The notes: a model not told the origin generated them from the letters alone. A stretch of 64,000 nucleotides of DNA from Variovorax saccharolyticus (GCF_030316765.1 NZ_JASZYT010000014.1:82009-146008); one strand, 5' to 3'; positions 26,004 to 35,358 are shown, numbered from the stretch's first letter. Translations and numbers: made by a program.

Positions 26004-28328
26004 ATGAATGTCCCTTCACTCCATACCACAGGCAGCCGGCGCGAAGATGCCCGGTTGACTGTCGGACGCGGCCAGTACGTCGATGACGTTCCCATGGATG
26101 CCGCTTTGCGCGTTGTTTTCGTGCGCTCGCCCTATGCCTCAGCCTTCGTTAAATCCGTCGACGTCAGCGCTGCGCTTGCGCTCCCGGGCGTGGTGGCTGT
26201 CCTTACCGGTGCCGACATGTTGGCTGAGGGCTTCAATGCATGCCCGACGCCCTTCAAACTTGACCAGGGAGACGGGACCTTCGCATTTGAGACGCCTCGG
26301 CCTTTCCTGGTGCAAGACCGCGTGCGTTTCGTCGGCGAGCCAGTCGCCATGGTGCTGGCCGACAGCTTTGCCTCCGCCCAAGACGCTGCGGATCTGGTGG
26401 TGGTCGAATTTGAAGACTCGCCAGCGGTCACCGACGTTCATGCCGCCCAAGATGCTGCCGCGCCCCAGGTCTGGAACGATCGTCCATCCAACATTGCATT
26501 CCACTGGCGTGGCGGTGACATGGCCAAGGTCGATCGCGCACTGGCCTCGTCGCATCATGTGGCTCGCCTGGCATCCCACATCAGCCGCGTCGCCGCGATG
26601 CCGCTGGAGCCGCGCGCAGCGCTCGCGTATTTCGGCGCGGACGGAAGGCCGGTCTTGCATCTCTCGCATCAAAGCCCGCACCAGATGCGTGACGAACTCG
26701 CCCGCCTGTTCAAGCTCGGTGCGGACCAACTGCGAGTGATCGCAAGTGATGTAGGCGGCTCCTTTGGCATGAAATGGGGCCCGCAACGCGAGGAGATACT
26801 CGTTTTTTGGGCCGCGTTGCGTTTGAGGCGAGTCGTGCGATGGACCGCTCAGCGCTCAGAGTCTTTTCTGTCAGACGAGCACGCCCGAGACGTGGTCGTG
26901 ACAAGCGAGCTTGGACTCGACGCCCAAGGCAGGTTCACGGCCCTGCGGGTGAGGTACGACGTCAACGTGGGGGCATACATGTTCCAGCGGTCGACCTCGC
27001 CAGTGAACAACATCGGCGGCATTGCCGGTGTCTACACAACGCCTGCAATCGCCGCAGAAGCCGTCGGTATCTTTACGAACACGCAATCAACGGCGGCCTA
27101 CCGCGGCGCAGGCCGCCCCGACGCCACCTACGCCATTGAGCGGATCATCGACGTCGCGGCCGTCGAGATGGGCATCGATCCTGCAGAACTGCGGCGGCGC
27201 AACTTGATCCCCACCACCGCCATGCCGTACCGAACCGCCTTCCGCTTCGAGTACGACTGCGGCAACTTCGAGTCCAACCTCGACAAGGCCATGGAGCTAG
27301 CAGGCTATTTGACTTTCCCGGAGCGGCGAGAGGCGTCAAAAGCACGTGGGAAGCTGCGCGGAATCGGCATCGCCATGCCCATCGAGATGGCCGGCGCTGT
27401 CGGCAGGGATCGGTCGAGAGTGCACGCCCATCCTGACGGCCGCGTGACATTGACCACTGGAACCATGTCTGTGGGTCAAGGTCACGAGACAGGTTTCTCC
27501 CGCCTTGTGGCCAAGGCCCTAGGCCTACCGCTGGAGAAGGTGACGTATTTGCAAGGCGATACGGACCGCTTGATCGATGGCCGAGGAAACGGCGGTTCTT
27601 CCGCTCTGATTCAAGGCGGCTCTGCAGTCACCAAGGCAGTCGATGATCTGATCGAAAATGGCCGAGTGGCGTCGGCCACGTTGTTTGAGGCGCACTATTC
27701 CGACGTCGAATTTTCTTACGGTTCCTATCGTGTTCGCGGTACTGACCGTTCAATCACGCTAGCTGAACTCGCTCAGCACCTCGCGGCACGCGAGGGGGAA
27801 AACAAGGATTTGGCAGGAGCTGGAGAGTTCGCGCCGAACAGGCCGACTTTTCCGAATGGTTGTCATATCTGCGAGGTAGAGATCGATCCCGAGACCGGCC
27901 TGGTTACGCCGATGCGATACGTCTCGGTTGAAGATGTCGGCCGTGTCCTGAATCCCGCTCTTGTGGAAGGCCAGATCCACGGCGGTGTCGTGCAGGGCAT
28001 CGGGCAGGTGCTGTTAGAGCAGATCAGGTACGACAGCGCCGGCCAACTCGTGACAGGCTCATTTAGTGACTACGCGATGCCCCGGGCTTCCGACATGCCT
28101 GAGATCGAAAGCGTCAATCTGGAAACGCCTACTGCGCTAAATCCACTTGGCGTCAAAGGCGTCGGCGAAGCCGGGACCGTCGGGGCGTTGAGCGCAACGA
28201 TCAATGCCGTTTGCAACGCGCTGCAGCCGGCGGGCGTTCGTCACCTTGACATGCCGGCAACGCCTATGCGGGTATGGAAGGCATTGCGTGATGCCGGCTA
28301 CGCAACACAAACATCGACCAAGCCATGA
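26004..28328 (+). CDS. CoxL-like molybdopterin-binding subunit of a molybdenum hydroxylase
   Basis: A 774-aa large subunit. N-terminus SRREDARLTVGRGQYVDD is typical of the xanthine dehydrogenase/CO dehydrogenase family. Molybdopterin contacts: DVGGSFGMKWG, GMSVGQGHETG-type (MSVGQGHETGFSRL). Catalytic Glu is in LGVKGVGEAGTVGALSATINAV. The active-site loop reads TAAYRGAGRPDATYAIER; true CO dehydrogenase has AYRCSFR with a Cys ligand to copper, so this is a form II-like enzyme that hydroxylates an organic substrate. I chose the ATG at 26004 from the family N-terminus. The stop overlaps the next gene as ATGA. Confidence 0.92.
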   Translation: MNVPSLHTTGSRREDARLTVGRGQYVDDVPMDAALRVVFVRSPYASAFVKSVDVSAALALPGVVAVLTGADMLAEGFNACPTPFKLDQGDGTFAFETPRPFLVQDRVRFVGEPVAMVLADSFASAQDAADLVVVEFEDSPAVTDVHAAQDAAAPQVWNDRPSNIAFHWRGGDMAKVDRALASSHHVARLASHISRVAAMPLEPRAALAYFGADGRPVLHLSHQSPHQMRDELARLFKLGADQLRVIASDVGGSFGMKWGPQREEILVFWAALRLRRVVRWTAQRSESFLSDEHARDVVVTSELGLDAQGRFTALRVRYDVNVGAYMFQRSTSPVNNIGGIAGVYTTPAIAAEAVGIFTNTQSTAAYRGAGRPDATYAIERIIDVAAVEMGIDPAELRRRNLIPTTAMPYRTAFRFEYDCGNFESNLDKAMELAGYLTFPERREASKARGKLRGIGIAMPIEMAGAVGRDRSRVHAHPDGRVTLTTGTMSVGQGHETGFSRLVAKALGLPLEKVTYLQGDTDRLIDGRGNGGSSALIQGGSAVTKAVDDLIENGRVASATLFEAHYSDVEFSYGSYRVRGTDRSITLAELAQHLAAREGENKDLAGAGEFAPNRPTFPNGCHICEVEIDPETGLVTPMRYVSVEDVGRVLNPALVEGQIHGGVVQGIGQVLLEQIRYDSAGQLVTGSFSDYAMPRASDMPEIESVNLETPTALNPLGVKGVGEAGTVGALSATINAVCNALQPAGVRHLDMPATPMRVWKALRDAGYATQTSTKP

Positions 28329-28819
28329 AGAAGAATGTCACCCTCAAAGTCAACGGCAATGCCGTTGCGCTGAACGTCGACGCGCGCACACTGCTAGTCG
28401 AATTGCTGCGCACCCACCTAGGGCTGACTGGTACGCATGTGGGTTGTGACACATCCCAATGCGGTGCCTGTACCGTGCACGTGGACGGGAGAGCGATCAA
28501 ATCGTGTTCTGTCCTGGCCGTGCAGATGCAGGGATCGGAAGTCATAACCATCGAAGGGCTGGCGGCCGCCGATGGGACGCCCCATCCGATGCAGAAAGCC
28601 TTCATGGAGGAGCACGCGCTGCAGTGCGGCTTTTGCACCCCAGGCATGGTGATGAGCTGCATTGAGCTCGTCAAGCGCTGCCCGAATGCCGACAACCATG
28701 CAATCCGGGATCAACTGCAAGGAAATCTGTGCCGATGCACCGGCTACCAGAACATCGTCAAGGCGGTCCTTCATGGCGCGCGCGCGATGGCCGCGGCCGA
28801 TGCGCCGCAGCAGACGTAA
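28325..28819 (+). CDS. CoxS-like 2Fe-2S subunit of the molybdenum hydroxylase
   Basis: A 164-aa iron-sulfur subunit. First cluster: VGCDTSQCGACTVHVDGRAIKSC (residues 40-62). Second cluster: LQCGFCTPGM and NLCRCTGYQNIV. No signal peptide, so in contrast to the PaoA-like protein this enzyme is cytoplasmic. Order large-small-FAD subunit differs from the usual cox M-S-L order. The start overlaps the large-subunit stop. Confidence 0.94.
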   Translation: MKKNVTLKVNGNAVALNVDARTLLVELLRTHLGLTGTHVGCDTSQCGACTVHVDGRAIKSCSVLAVQMQGSEVITIEGLAAADGTPHPMQKAFMEEHALQCGFCTPGMVMSCIELVKRCPNADNHAIRDQLQGNLCRCTGYQNIVKAVLHGARAMAAADAPQQT

Positions 28820-28832
28820 AGGGGCAACGAGC

Positions 28833-29630
28833 ATGTACGAAACTGATTACGAGCATCCTTTGACATTGGCTGAGGCGGTTCAGGCCCTCAAGCGCACCGG
28901 CGGCCGGCCCCTGGCCGGAGGTCAGACCTTGGTTGCAGCGATGAAAACGCGGCTCTCGCAGCCGGGCACATTGGTCGACATTGCAGGCGTTCCCGGTCTT
29001 CGCGGGGTGCGAATCACCGGTACGTCGATCCTCATCGGCGCAATGACACGCCACGTTGACGTCGCATCATCACCAGAGGTCATGCGGGCGATCCCGGCGC
29101 TGGCGCACCTTGCCGGCGGCATTGGCGACAGGCAGGTGCGAAACATGGGCACCGTCGGAGGGTCGGTCGCCAACAATGACCCCGCGGCTTGTTACCCGGC
29201 CGCCGTGCTGGCACTCGGAGCAATCATCCACACGAGCGAGCGAGCGATCCCGGCCGAAAAATTCTTCGTGAGCATGTACGAAACGTCGCTGAACGAGGAC
29301 GAGCTGATCACCGAGGTCGAGTTTCCTATCCCGCGGCGGGCGGGCTACGTTAAATTCGAACAGCAGGCTTCACGTTTCGCACTGGTCGGGGTCTTTGTTG
29401 CTGACACTGGGACCGGCGTCAGGGTGGCTGTCACTGGTGCAGCTTCCGTCGTTTTTCGCGTGGCCGAGATCGAGCGCAGCCTGACGACCGCCTTCACTCC
29501 GGAGAGCGCCAAGAGCGCGACCGTGTCATCCAAGGACCTGTCTTCGGACATCCATGCAACTTCGGAGTACCGCGCGCACCTTATCGCTGTCATCGCGGCG
29601 CAAGCGGTCAGTCAAGCGCTCGCCGGCTGA
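28833..29630 (+). CDS. CoxM-like FAD-binding subunit of the molybdenum hydroxylase
   Basis: A 265-aa FAD subunit. FAD motifs PLAGGQTLVAAMKTRLSQPGTLVDI (residues 28-52) and DRQVRNMGTVGGSVANNDPAACYP (about 97-120). The start at 28833 (MYETDYEHPLTLAEAVQAL) is the normal family N-terminus and lies 13 bases after the small-subunit stop; the frame is open further upstream inside that gene but this is a shadow. It passes electrons from the Fe-S clusters to the final acceptor. Confidence 0.93.
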   Translation: MYETDYEHPLTLAEAVQALKRTGGRPLAGGQTLVAAMKTRLSQPGTLVDIAGVPGLRGVRITGTSILIGAMTRHVDVASSPEVMRAIPALAHLAGGIGDRQVRNMGTVGGSVANNDPAACYPAAVLALGAIIHTSERAIPAEKFFVSMYETSLNEDELITEVEFPIPRRAGYVKFEQQASRFALVGVFVADTGTGVRVAVTGAASVVFRVAEIERSLTTAFTPESAKSATVSSKDLSSDIHATSEYRAHLIAVIAAQAVSQALAG

Positions 29631-29663
29631 TGACCCATGCCATCGCAGCCGCAGACGTCACTT

Positions 29664-30608
29664 CTATGCCTCGGGTCCGGCGGGACGCGCGACCACCGTG
29701 TGATCGGCAACTCCAGCCAGGGTTTCGGCAACGAGAAAATCAATGAACTGCTTGGCAACGGGTGATAGGGAGCGTCCCATCCGCGTCACGACGCCGACGG
29801 GACGCGACATGGTTGGTCTTCTCAATGGCACACCGACCAGATGGTCCGTGTTTACAAGGTGCATCGCAAGAAGCGGAAGCGCCGATAACCCAAGGCCAGC
29901 TGACACCAGCGCCCCTGCCGCGGCGATGCTTGGGTACTCGATGGCAGGCGTGACGCGCAACCCTTGTCTGAGAAACGCCGCATCCGTGATGGGGCGAATG
30001 CTGCTCTTGTAATCGGCAGAAATGAACGGGCGGGTTGTGAACGCCGTCCAGTTCACCGTGGACCTGGCGGCCAGCGGGTCGTCCCTGCGACATAGCAGGA
30101 CGAACGGATCATCCAGCAGGTGCCGATAGTCCAAACGTTGGTCAGGCCGCGGACGCACCGTGATACCAAGGTCAGCGCGACCTTCGTCAATCAGGGTGCT
30201 AAGGACCTCGGCTTGGTTTTCGAGCAGGGAGAACTCCACCAGCGGGTGGCGCTCTCGAAACCGGGCGATCACGTTGGGCACGATCGCCGCTCCGGTGGAC
30301 GGCAACGCAGCTATGGTGACCGTGCCACTTCGGCCTTCCAGGAACTGGGCGAGCTCGCTGAAGGAACTGTTGAAGTTGTCGAGGATGCGCGCGGCGATGG
30401 GGAGCAGTTCGTGACCGGCGGGTGTGAGTCCGACATGCTGGGTGCTGCGATCAAAGAGTCGCGTGCCCAGGGCCTGCTCGGCAAGCTTGATGGTGCGGCT
30501 CAGCGCAGGCTGCGAAACGTGAAGCGTTTGCGCAGCCGCGCGAAAACTCAAGGTGCTGGCCACACTGACGAAGGCCTCGAGCTGGGCAAGCGTGATCCGA
30601 ATGCGCAT
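29664..30608 (-). CDS. LysR-family transcriptional regulator
   Basis: A 314-aa regulator. DNA-binding domain at residues 1-65 (TLAQLEAFVSVASTLSFRAAAQTLHVSQPALSRTIKLAEQALGTRLFDRSTQHVGLTPAGHELLP), effector domain from about residue 95. It is convergent with the CoxM-like gene and divergent from the CoA-transferase gene 84 bp away, its probable target. The intergenic region has AACCT-ATA-AGGTT (30645-30657). Confidence 0.93.
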   Translation of the reverse strand: MRIRITLAQLEAFVSVASTLSFRAAAQTLHVSQPALSRTIKLAEQALGTRLFDRSTQHVGLTPAGHELLPIAARILDNFNSSFSELAQFLEGRSGTVTIAALPSTGAAIVPNVIARFRERHPLVEFSLLENQAEVLSTLIDEGRADLGITVRPRPDQRLDYRHLLDDPFVLLCRRDDPLAARSTVNWTAFTTRPFISADYKSSIRPITDAAFLRQGLRVTPAIEYPSIAAAGALVSAGLGLSALPLLAMHLVNTDHLVGVPLRRPTMSRPVGVVTRMGRSLSPVAKQFIDFLVAETLAGVADHTVVARPAGPEA

Positions 30609-30644
30609 GTCGTCCCCTAGGGTGCTGATTCGATCTTGTTATCA

Positions 30645-30657
30645 AACCTATAAGGTT
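30645..30657. promoter_or_regulatory. Inverted repeat AACCT-ATA-AGGTT between divergent LysR and CoA-transferase
   Basis: Five-base perfect arms with a 3-base centre, within an AT-rich stretch of the 83-bp divergent intergenic region. Position is right for a LysR site controlling the CoA-transferase gene. The arms are short, so chance is possible. Confidence 0.4.
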
Positions 30658-30691
30658 ATTGTCCTTCACACATGACCCCGCAGGGAGGAAA

Positions 30692-31891
30692 ATGCACTGC
30701 AAAACGGAGACAAGGGCCGCAAGGCCTTCGAAATTGCATATGGAACAGACGCTCAAAGGCATCCGGGTCATTGAGCTCGGCCAAGTCCTCGCCGGGCCAT
30801 TTGCCGGAGCCATCTTGGCCGACCTCGGCGCCGAGGTTGTGAAAATCGAACGCGTCGACGGTGGCGACGACGCGCGTCACATGGGTGAGCCCTTCCGCAA
30901 CGGTGACTCCCACTGCTTTCACATCTTCAACCGCGGGAAGAGGTCGGTCGCGCTCGATATGAATTCCGACGCGGGACACGCGGCGTTCGAAGAGCTCGTC
31001 GCCGGCGCTGATATTCTGATTTGCAATCTGCGGCCCGGGGTGACGCAAACTCTGGGGGTCGATGGCGAGTCGATGTGCAAACATCATCCCCGCTTGATCT
31101 ACTGTGAGATCTCGGCGTTCGGTGCTGCGGGACCGATGAGCAAGTTGCCTGGGTACGAACCCATGCTGCAAGCCTTCAGCGGCCTGTCAAGTATCAATGG
31201 CGGTCCAGACGATCCGCCAATGCGATCGGGTGCATCCGTCTGCGACCAAGGCAGCGGCATGTGGATTGTCATCGGTGCACTGGCCATGCTTCAGAGACGC
31301 CACCACTCCGGAAGAGGCGGCATCGTCAGCACTTCGCTGCTGGAGACTGCATTGGTATGGGCGGCACAAAAGACTGACGCTTACCAGAACGAGGGGCGCG
31401 TTCCTGAACGGCACCGCTCCGGCCATCCCGGATTTGTTCCGTACGAGGCATTTGAGACTGCGGACGCCCCGTTGGTCATCTGCTGCGGCAATGACCGTCT
31501 GTTCACAAAACTAGCGCACGAGCTTCAGCGGCCGGACTGGATATCCGACAGTCGTTTTTCCACCAATCGCGCAAGGTTGAGGAACAAGAGTGCGTTGCTG
31601 GCCGAGATGACCCCGCTGCTGCGTGCCGAGTCCCGGGCTCATTGGATCGCCAGACTCAACGACGCGGGGGTGCCTTGCGCGCAGGTCCATACAGTCGCTG
31701 AGGCAATGGTGCACCCGCAGATCGAGGCTCTGGGCCTGATGCAGGAGATTCCCGGTGAGGATTTTCGCTTGACCGGATTGCCTTTGGTCATCAACGGCCA
31801 GCGGCCAGCGCTGCGGTCCGCGGCGCCGAGGCTTGGCGAACACAACGACGCCTACCAACTGAATTCTGCGGGAGAGTTGCGAGCTTGTTGA
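30692..31891 (+). CDS. Family III (CaiB/BaiF) CoA-transferase
   Basis: A 399-aa CoA-transferase. The N-terminus has the family block GIRVIELGQVLAGPFAGAILADLGAEVVKIER and NRGKRSVALDMNSDAG. The catalytic aspartate is expected in SGASVCDQGSGMW (about residue 180). C-terminal RSGHPGFVPYEAFETADAPLVICCGND is also conserved. It activates carboxylic acids by CoA transfer from succinyl-CoA or another donor. I chose the ATG at 30692: GGGAGG is 4 bases upstream. The alternative ATG at 30740 lacks a ribosome site. Divergent LysR regulator; followed by the SMP-30-like gene. Confidence 0.92.
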   Translation: MHCKTETRAARPSKLHMEQTLKGIRVIELGQVLAGPFAGAILADLGAEVVKIERVDGGDDARHMGEPFRNGDSHCFHIFNRGKRSVALDMNSDAGHAAFEELVAGADILICNLRPGVTQTLGVDGESMCKHHPRLIYCEISAFGAAGPMSKLPGYEPMLQAFSGLSSINGGPDDPPMRSGASVCDQGSGMWIVIGALAMLQRRHHSGRGGIVSTSLLETALVWAAQKTDAYQNEGRVPERHRSGHPGFVPYEAFETADAPLVICCGNDRLFTKLAHELQRPDWISDSRFSTNRARLRNKSALLAEMTPLLRAESRAHWIARLNDAGVPCAQVHTVAEAMVHPQIEALGLMQEIPGEDFRLTGLPLVINGQRPALRSAAPRLGEHNDAYQLNSAGELRAC

Positions 31892-31934
31892 GCCCGGACT
31901 TTGGCGTCTCGCAACCTCCCTCGAAGAGTTCCGT

Positions 31935-32927
31935 TTGACCGACAGAAATTTCTCCGCCGACGAGACGAGTACGCTCTCGTACACCAGCGCCACGCGCGGC
32001 CTGGTGCCGATCCCAGCCTGCGAACGAGGCTTGCCGACAGCAACGGCCACGCAGTACTTCCAGGTTTCCGACCAGCCGATGTCGCTCGAAGGGCCGGCTT
32101 TTGATCGAGCCGGCAACCTCCTGTTTGTCGATCCCTTCGGAGGCCGTGTCATGCGGCTATCCATGGACAAGGGGATTACGACGCTGTACCAGGAAGATGA
32201 GCTTCATCCTACTGGCATCGCTGTCCACAAGGACGGGCGAATCTTCGTGGCGGCACTGGGTAAGCCAAATAGCGGCGGTCTCTTCGAGGCCGGTTCCGTC
32301 ATCTCGATCGCTCCGGACGGTGGCGACAGACAAACCATCGTGCCTCCAAAAGCCGGCTACGCTGTCGACGACCTCGTGTTTGACGAGCTCGGAGGCTTCT
32401 ACTTCACCGACTTTCGTGGATCGTCGACCGAGCCCACAGGCGGTGTGTACTACGTCGCCCCTGACTCCAGTTCATGCGTCCCTGTTTTGCGTAACATGTG
32501 TGCGGCGAATGGCGTGGCCTTGAGTCCTGACGGCACTGTTCTTTGGGCGACCGAGTTCGCCAACTGCCGCCTTCACCGCGTCGACCTTAGCGCTCCAGCC
32601 AAGCCTGCACGATTTGGTGCGCTGATCCCCTACCATTTTATCGGCATCGCCCCTGATTCAATGCGTACGGATTCAGCAGGGAACGTCTACGTGGCGATGT
32701 ACCGACAGGCTCGCATCTTGGTCTTCAGTCCCTACGGCATCCCCATCGGCCAGATTCTGCTTCCTGGCCGCGAAGACAATCATTTCCTCAAGGTCACGAG
32801 CCTCGCGATCGTGCCTGGATCGCGCGACCTGCTAATTGTTGCGCGCGACGAATTGGGCGGACGGGGCGCCATGGTCTTTGCTGCTCGGGGGCTCGCGCCG
32901 GGCTTTCCTATGTTTTCCCATCGATAG
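31935..32927 (+). CDS. SMP-30/gluconolactonase-like beta-propeller hydrolase
   Basis: A protein of about 330 aa with repeated propeller blades: LEGPAFDRAGNLLFVDPFGGRV, PTGIAVHKDGRIFVAALGK, VDDLVFDELGGFYFTDFRG, NGVALSPDGTVLWATEFANCRLHRV, and DSMRTDSAGNVYVAMYRQARI. The acidic and Asn residues at the blade starts match the metal site of SMP-30/lactonase enzymes (E, N, D). It probably opens a lactone. No signal peptide is seen. The start is uncertain: the TTG at 31935 has only a weak ribosome site. It lies 43 bp after the CoA-transferase and is likely co-transcribed. Confidence 0.85.
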   Translation: MTDRNFSADETSTLSYTSATRGLVPIPACERGLPTATATQYFQVSDQPMSLEGPAFDRAGNLLFVDPFGGRVMRLSMDKGITTLYQEDELHPTGIAVHKDGRIFVAALGKPNSGGLFEAGSVISIAPDGGDRQTIVPPKAGYAVDDLVFDELGGFYFTDFRGSSTEPTGGVYYVAPDSSSCVPVLRNMCAANGVALSPDGTVLWATEFANCRLHRVDLSAPAKPARFGALIPYHFIGIAPDSMRTDSAGNVYVAMYRQARILVFSPYGIPIGQILLPGREDNHFLKVTSLAIVPGSRDLLIVARDELGGRGAMVFAARGLAPGFPMFSHR

Positions 32928-33084
32928 GGCACTTACCCGCGCATGGCTTCGCGCACTTCATTGGGTGCGCTGCCACCCTGCCTCACTCTTGAAGTTGCGC
33001 CATCCCGCTGGCCGGGCGCTGCGAACAGCGGCGGTCGGTTGCTTGCGGGCACCTCAATCCGACTTGAGCCGCCCTTTCCCATAA

Positions 33085-33122
33085 GGTTAACCGTTGACTT
33101 ATTTCCGGCAGAAAGCTAATGT
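33085..33122 (+). promoter_or_regulatory. Promoter with recurring operator, facing SDR gene
   Basis: GGTTAACC at 33085-33092, TTGACT (-35) at 33094-33099, 17 bases, TAATGT (-10) at 33117-33122. The complete element is GGTTAACCGTTGAC, so a protein bound there would cover the -35 box. The SDR start is 52 bases downstream of the -10. Confidence 0.65.
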
Positions 33123-33173
33123 TCAACCTCTGAAAGGCGCATCCGCGCTTGACAAGCACTCCTGCCACACACA

Positions 33174-33902
33174 ATGAAGCGATCCAATGTTTGCGTTATC
33201 ACGGGCGCCAGTACCGGCATCGGCCAAGCCATTGCGCAGGCACTCTTGGCCAGCGGGCGCCACGTCGTCAATCTGGACTTTCAACGGCCCGAATGGGCTC
33301 ACCCACTCATGCAGTCTGTGCAGGTGGACCTCAGCTCTGAGGCCGAAGTTGAGAGTTGCGCTCGAACCATCGCGGCCGATTCCGAGGTGACAGGCCTGGT
33401 GAACAACGCAGGAACCAGCAGGCCGGGAACAGTGGACGACCAGAGCGCACAGGACCTCGACCACGTTGTCGCACTTCATCTACGAGCACCGCTCCAGCTG
33501 ACGCAGGCGTTTCTGCCAACGCTGCGATCGTGCGGACATGGGCGTATTGTCAACGTTTCTTCCAGGGCTGCGCTCGGAATGCGCAACCGGCTTGCCTATT
33601 CCACCTCGAAGGCGGGCCTGATCGGAATGACACGGACTATGGCACTTGAGTTGGGCCGCGAAGGCATCACAGTCAACGTCGTCGCTCCGGGCCCGATCGC
33701 AACGCCGCTCTTCAAGCACAACCATCCCGAGGGCTCTGAAAGCGCTCAGCGCATCCTTCAGAGCATTGTCGTCGGAAAGATGGGGGTGCCTGATGATGTC
33801 GCCAGGGCGGTTCTTTTCTTCCTCGCGCCCGAGAACGGCTTCGTCACTGGACAAGTCCTCTACGTGTGCGGCGGTACCACCCTCGGCAGTGCGCCCGTCT
33901 AG
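33174..33902 (+). CDS. SDR-family oxidoreductase
   Basis: A 242-aa short-chain dehydrogenase. TGASTGIG (residues 10-17), NNAG (about 78-81), VNVSSRAALG with catalytic Ser, YSTSK with Tyr and Lys. LDFQ after strand 2 has one acidic residue. C-terminus VTGQVLYVCGGTTLGSAPV carries C in place of the usual D of the VDGG motif. The preceding promoter carries the recurring operator. It is apparently a single-gene unit, since a second operator (34172-34185) lies before the next Bug gene. Confidence 0.92.
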   Translation: MKRSNVCVITGASTGIGQAIAQALLASGRHVVNLDFQRPEWAHPLMQSVQVDLSSEAEVESCARTIAADSEVTGLVNNAGTSRPGTVDDQSAQDLDHVVALHLRAPLQLTQAFLPTLRSCGHGRIVNVSSRAALGMRNRLAYSTSKAGLIGMTRTMALELGREGITVNVVAPGPIATPLFKHNHPEGSESAQRILQSIVVGKMGVPDDVARAVLFFLAPENGFVTGQVLYVCGGTTLGSAPV

Positions 33903-34271
33903 GACCCGGCAGTCACACAGAACTGGCGGAACAACGACTGCCCGATTCTTCGGCCAGCGCAAATTGCTGTCGCGAGGCGGCCGTGCCTGCATTGGGCCCG
34001 GTCATCGCGCTCCTGTTGCTTCAGGGCCGCTTCCCCGTGGCCCTCTCGTTCACCGACGCTGCCGCCCCCCGGGTTTGCTGCATGCGTTTGACAACAGCCG
34101 CGCCACACAGCCTGCAAGAACTCATGGCTCCATAGGGAATACCCCTCTGATGCGGCCTTGAATGTCCTAACGTTAACGGTTAACCTATGAATGAATGAGA
34201 GGCCGTTGCGCCAACTTTGCACCGTTCTCATTCCTTGGCCAGGATGGCCTTCATTCAGCGAGGGAAGTTCC
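33903..34271. other. Intergenic region with operator site
   Basis: This 369-bp gap holds the operator at 34172-34185. A plus-strand open frame ending near 34135 contains a hydrophobic run (PVIALLLLQG) but no start or family match. Confidence 0.45.
34172..34191 (+). promoter_or_regulatory. Recurring operator abutting a possible -10 box, before Bug gene
   Basis: GTTAACGGTTAACC at 34172-34185, which on the minus strand is the full consensus GGTTAACCGTTAAC. It is followed directly by TATGAA (34186-34191), a candidate -10 for the Bug operon starting at 34272. No good -35 is visible, so the promoter would need an activator, or the element acts as a block. Confidence 0.5.
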
Positions 34272-35243
34272 ATGAACCGTTCCACATTTCTGCGCACCAT
34301 GATCGCGAGCGCATTGACCGTCTCGTCCGCTGCCTTTGCGCAGTCGTACCCAGACAAGTCGAAGCCGATCAGGTTGCTTTTCCCGTTTCCCGTCGGCACG
34401 TCGACCGACGTGATGGCCAGAGCGATCGCACGCGGCATGCTGGAAGGGTCCGGCGTGAACGTGTTCGTCGAGTCCAAGGCGGGTGGCGAGGGAGTCATCG
34501 GAGCGCAGGCGGCGAAGGCCGCGGCCCCCGACGGTTACACGTTCTTCGTGACATCCCTGTCGACGCAGGTGCTGAACCCCCATATGCTCGCCGCCCTGCC
34601 GTACGACCCGCTGGCGGATTTCACTCCGCTGGCCGGCGTCGCACTGACGCCATTGATGGTGAACGTCTCTAGTTCGTCGAACTACAAGAGCATGCAGGAC
34701 CTGCTCAGCGCGGCTCGGCAGAACCCGAACAAGCTCACCTTCGGGGCAGGCTCGACGTTCATTCGACTGGTCACCGAGACCTTGCTCAAATCGGCCGGCA
34801 TCCAGGCCCTTGTGGTTCCCTATCGCAACATCAACGATTCCTTGATCGCCGTCGCTGCCGGCCAGATCGACGTGTCGCTAGTGGATCCATCGACAGCTGC
34901 ACCGTTCTACCAAAAGGGCATCCGCCCCCTCGCGACGACCGGAGCGACCAGGGCTTCGGCACACCAGACCGTCCCGACGCTCAAGGAAGGCGCCCTCCCC
35001 GGCTTCGAGGCGGTTGGATGGTTTGCCGCCTATGTTCCGGCGAAGACCCCGCCGGAAGTTTCAGCGGCGCTCCAGGACATGCTTCAGAAGGCCCTGAAGA
35101 CGAAGTACATGCAAGACGTCTACTCGAACTTCGGCCTGGAGCCCCTCAATCTGGTCGGCGAAGAACTTGCAAAGTTTCAGCGATCTGAGTACGAGAAGTG
35201 GGGACAAGCCGTCAAGGCCGCCAACCTCTCGCCCGCCAAGTAG
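34272..35243 (+). CDS. Bug/TctC-family substrate-binding protein
   Basis: A 323-aa receptor. Sec signal MNRSTFLRTMIASALTVSSAAFAQS. Hallmarks: IRLLFPFPVGTSTDVMARAIA (the usual 'PFP/A-G-G' reads PFPVGTSTD), VFVESKAGGEGVIGAQ in place of the common V-x-NRPGAGG, VVPYRNINDSLIAVAAGQIDVSL, and VPTLKEGALPGFE. The substitution of NRPGAGG by SKAGGEG suggests an unusual ligand or loop. GAGGGA precedes the ATG at 34272. First gene of a plus-strand operon with an alcohol dehydrogenase, a second Bug and two SDRs. Confidence 0.9.
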   Translation: MNRSTFLRTMIASALTVSSAAFAQSYPDKSKPIRLLFPFPVGTSTDVMARAIARGMLEGSGVNVFVESKAGGEGVIGAQAAKAAAPDGYTFFVTSLSTQVLNPHMLAALPYDPLADFTPLAGVALTPLMVNVSSSSNYKSMQDLLSAARQNPNKLTFGAGSTFIRLVTETLLKSAGIQALVVPYRNINDSLIAVAAGQIDVSLVDPSTAAPFYQKGIRPLATTGATRASAHQTVPTLKEGALPGFEAVGWFAAYVPAKTPPEVSAALQDMLQKALKTKYMQDVYSNFGLEPLNLVGEELAKFQRSEYEKWGQAVKAANLSPAK

Positions 35244-35358
35244 CTTTCGATTCGCAAGAGCCGGCGCGCTGGTCGACTTTGAGGCTTGTATCAACTGGCC
35301 CGTCTTCCTCAAGCCCGCTGCCTGCGCCCCCAAGAACTTCTTGCCATGGAGAACACAG

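Noticed and set aside
26004..28328. Carbon monoxide dehydrogenase
   Set aside because: The CO-specific active-site Cys loop (AYRCSFR) is absent; the loop reads AYRGAGR.
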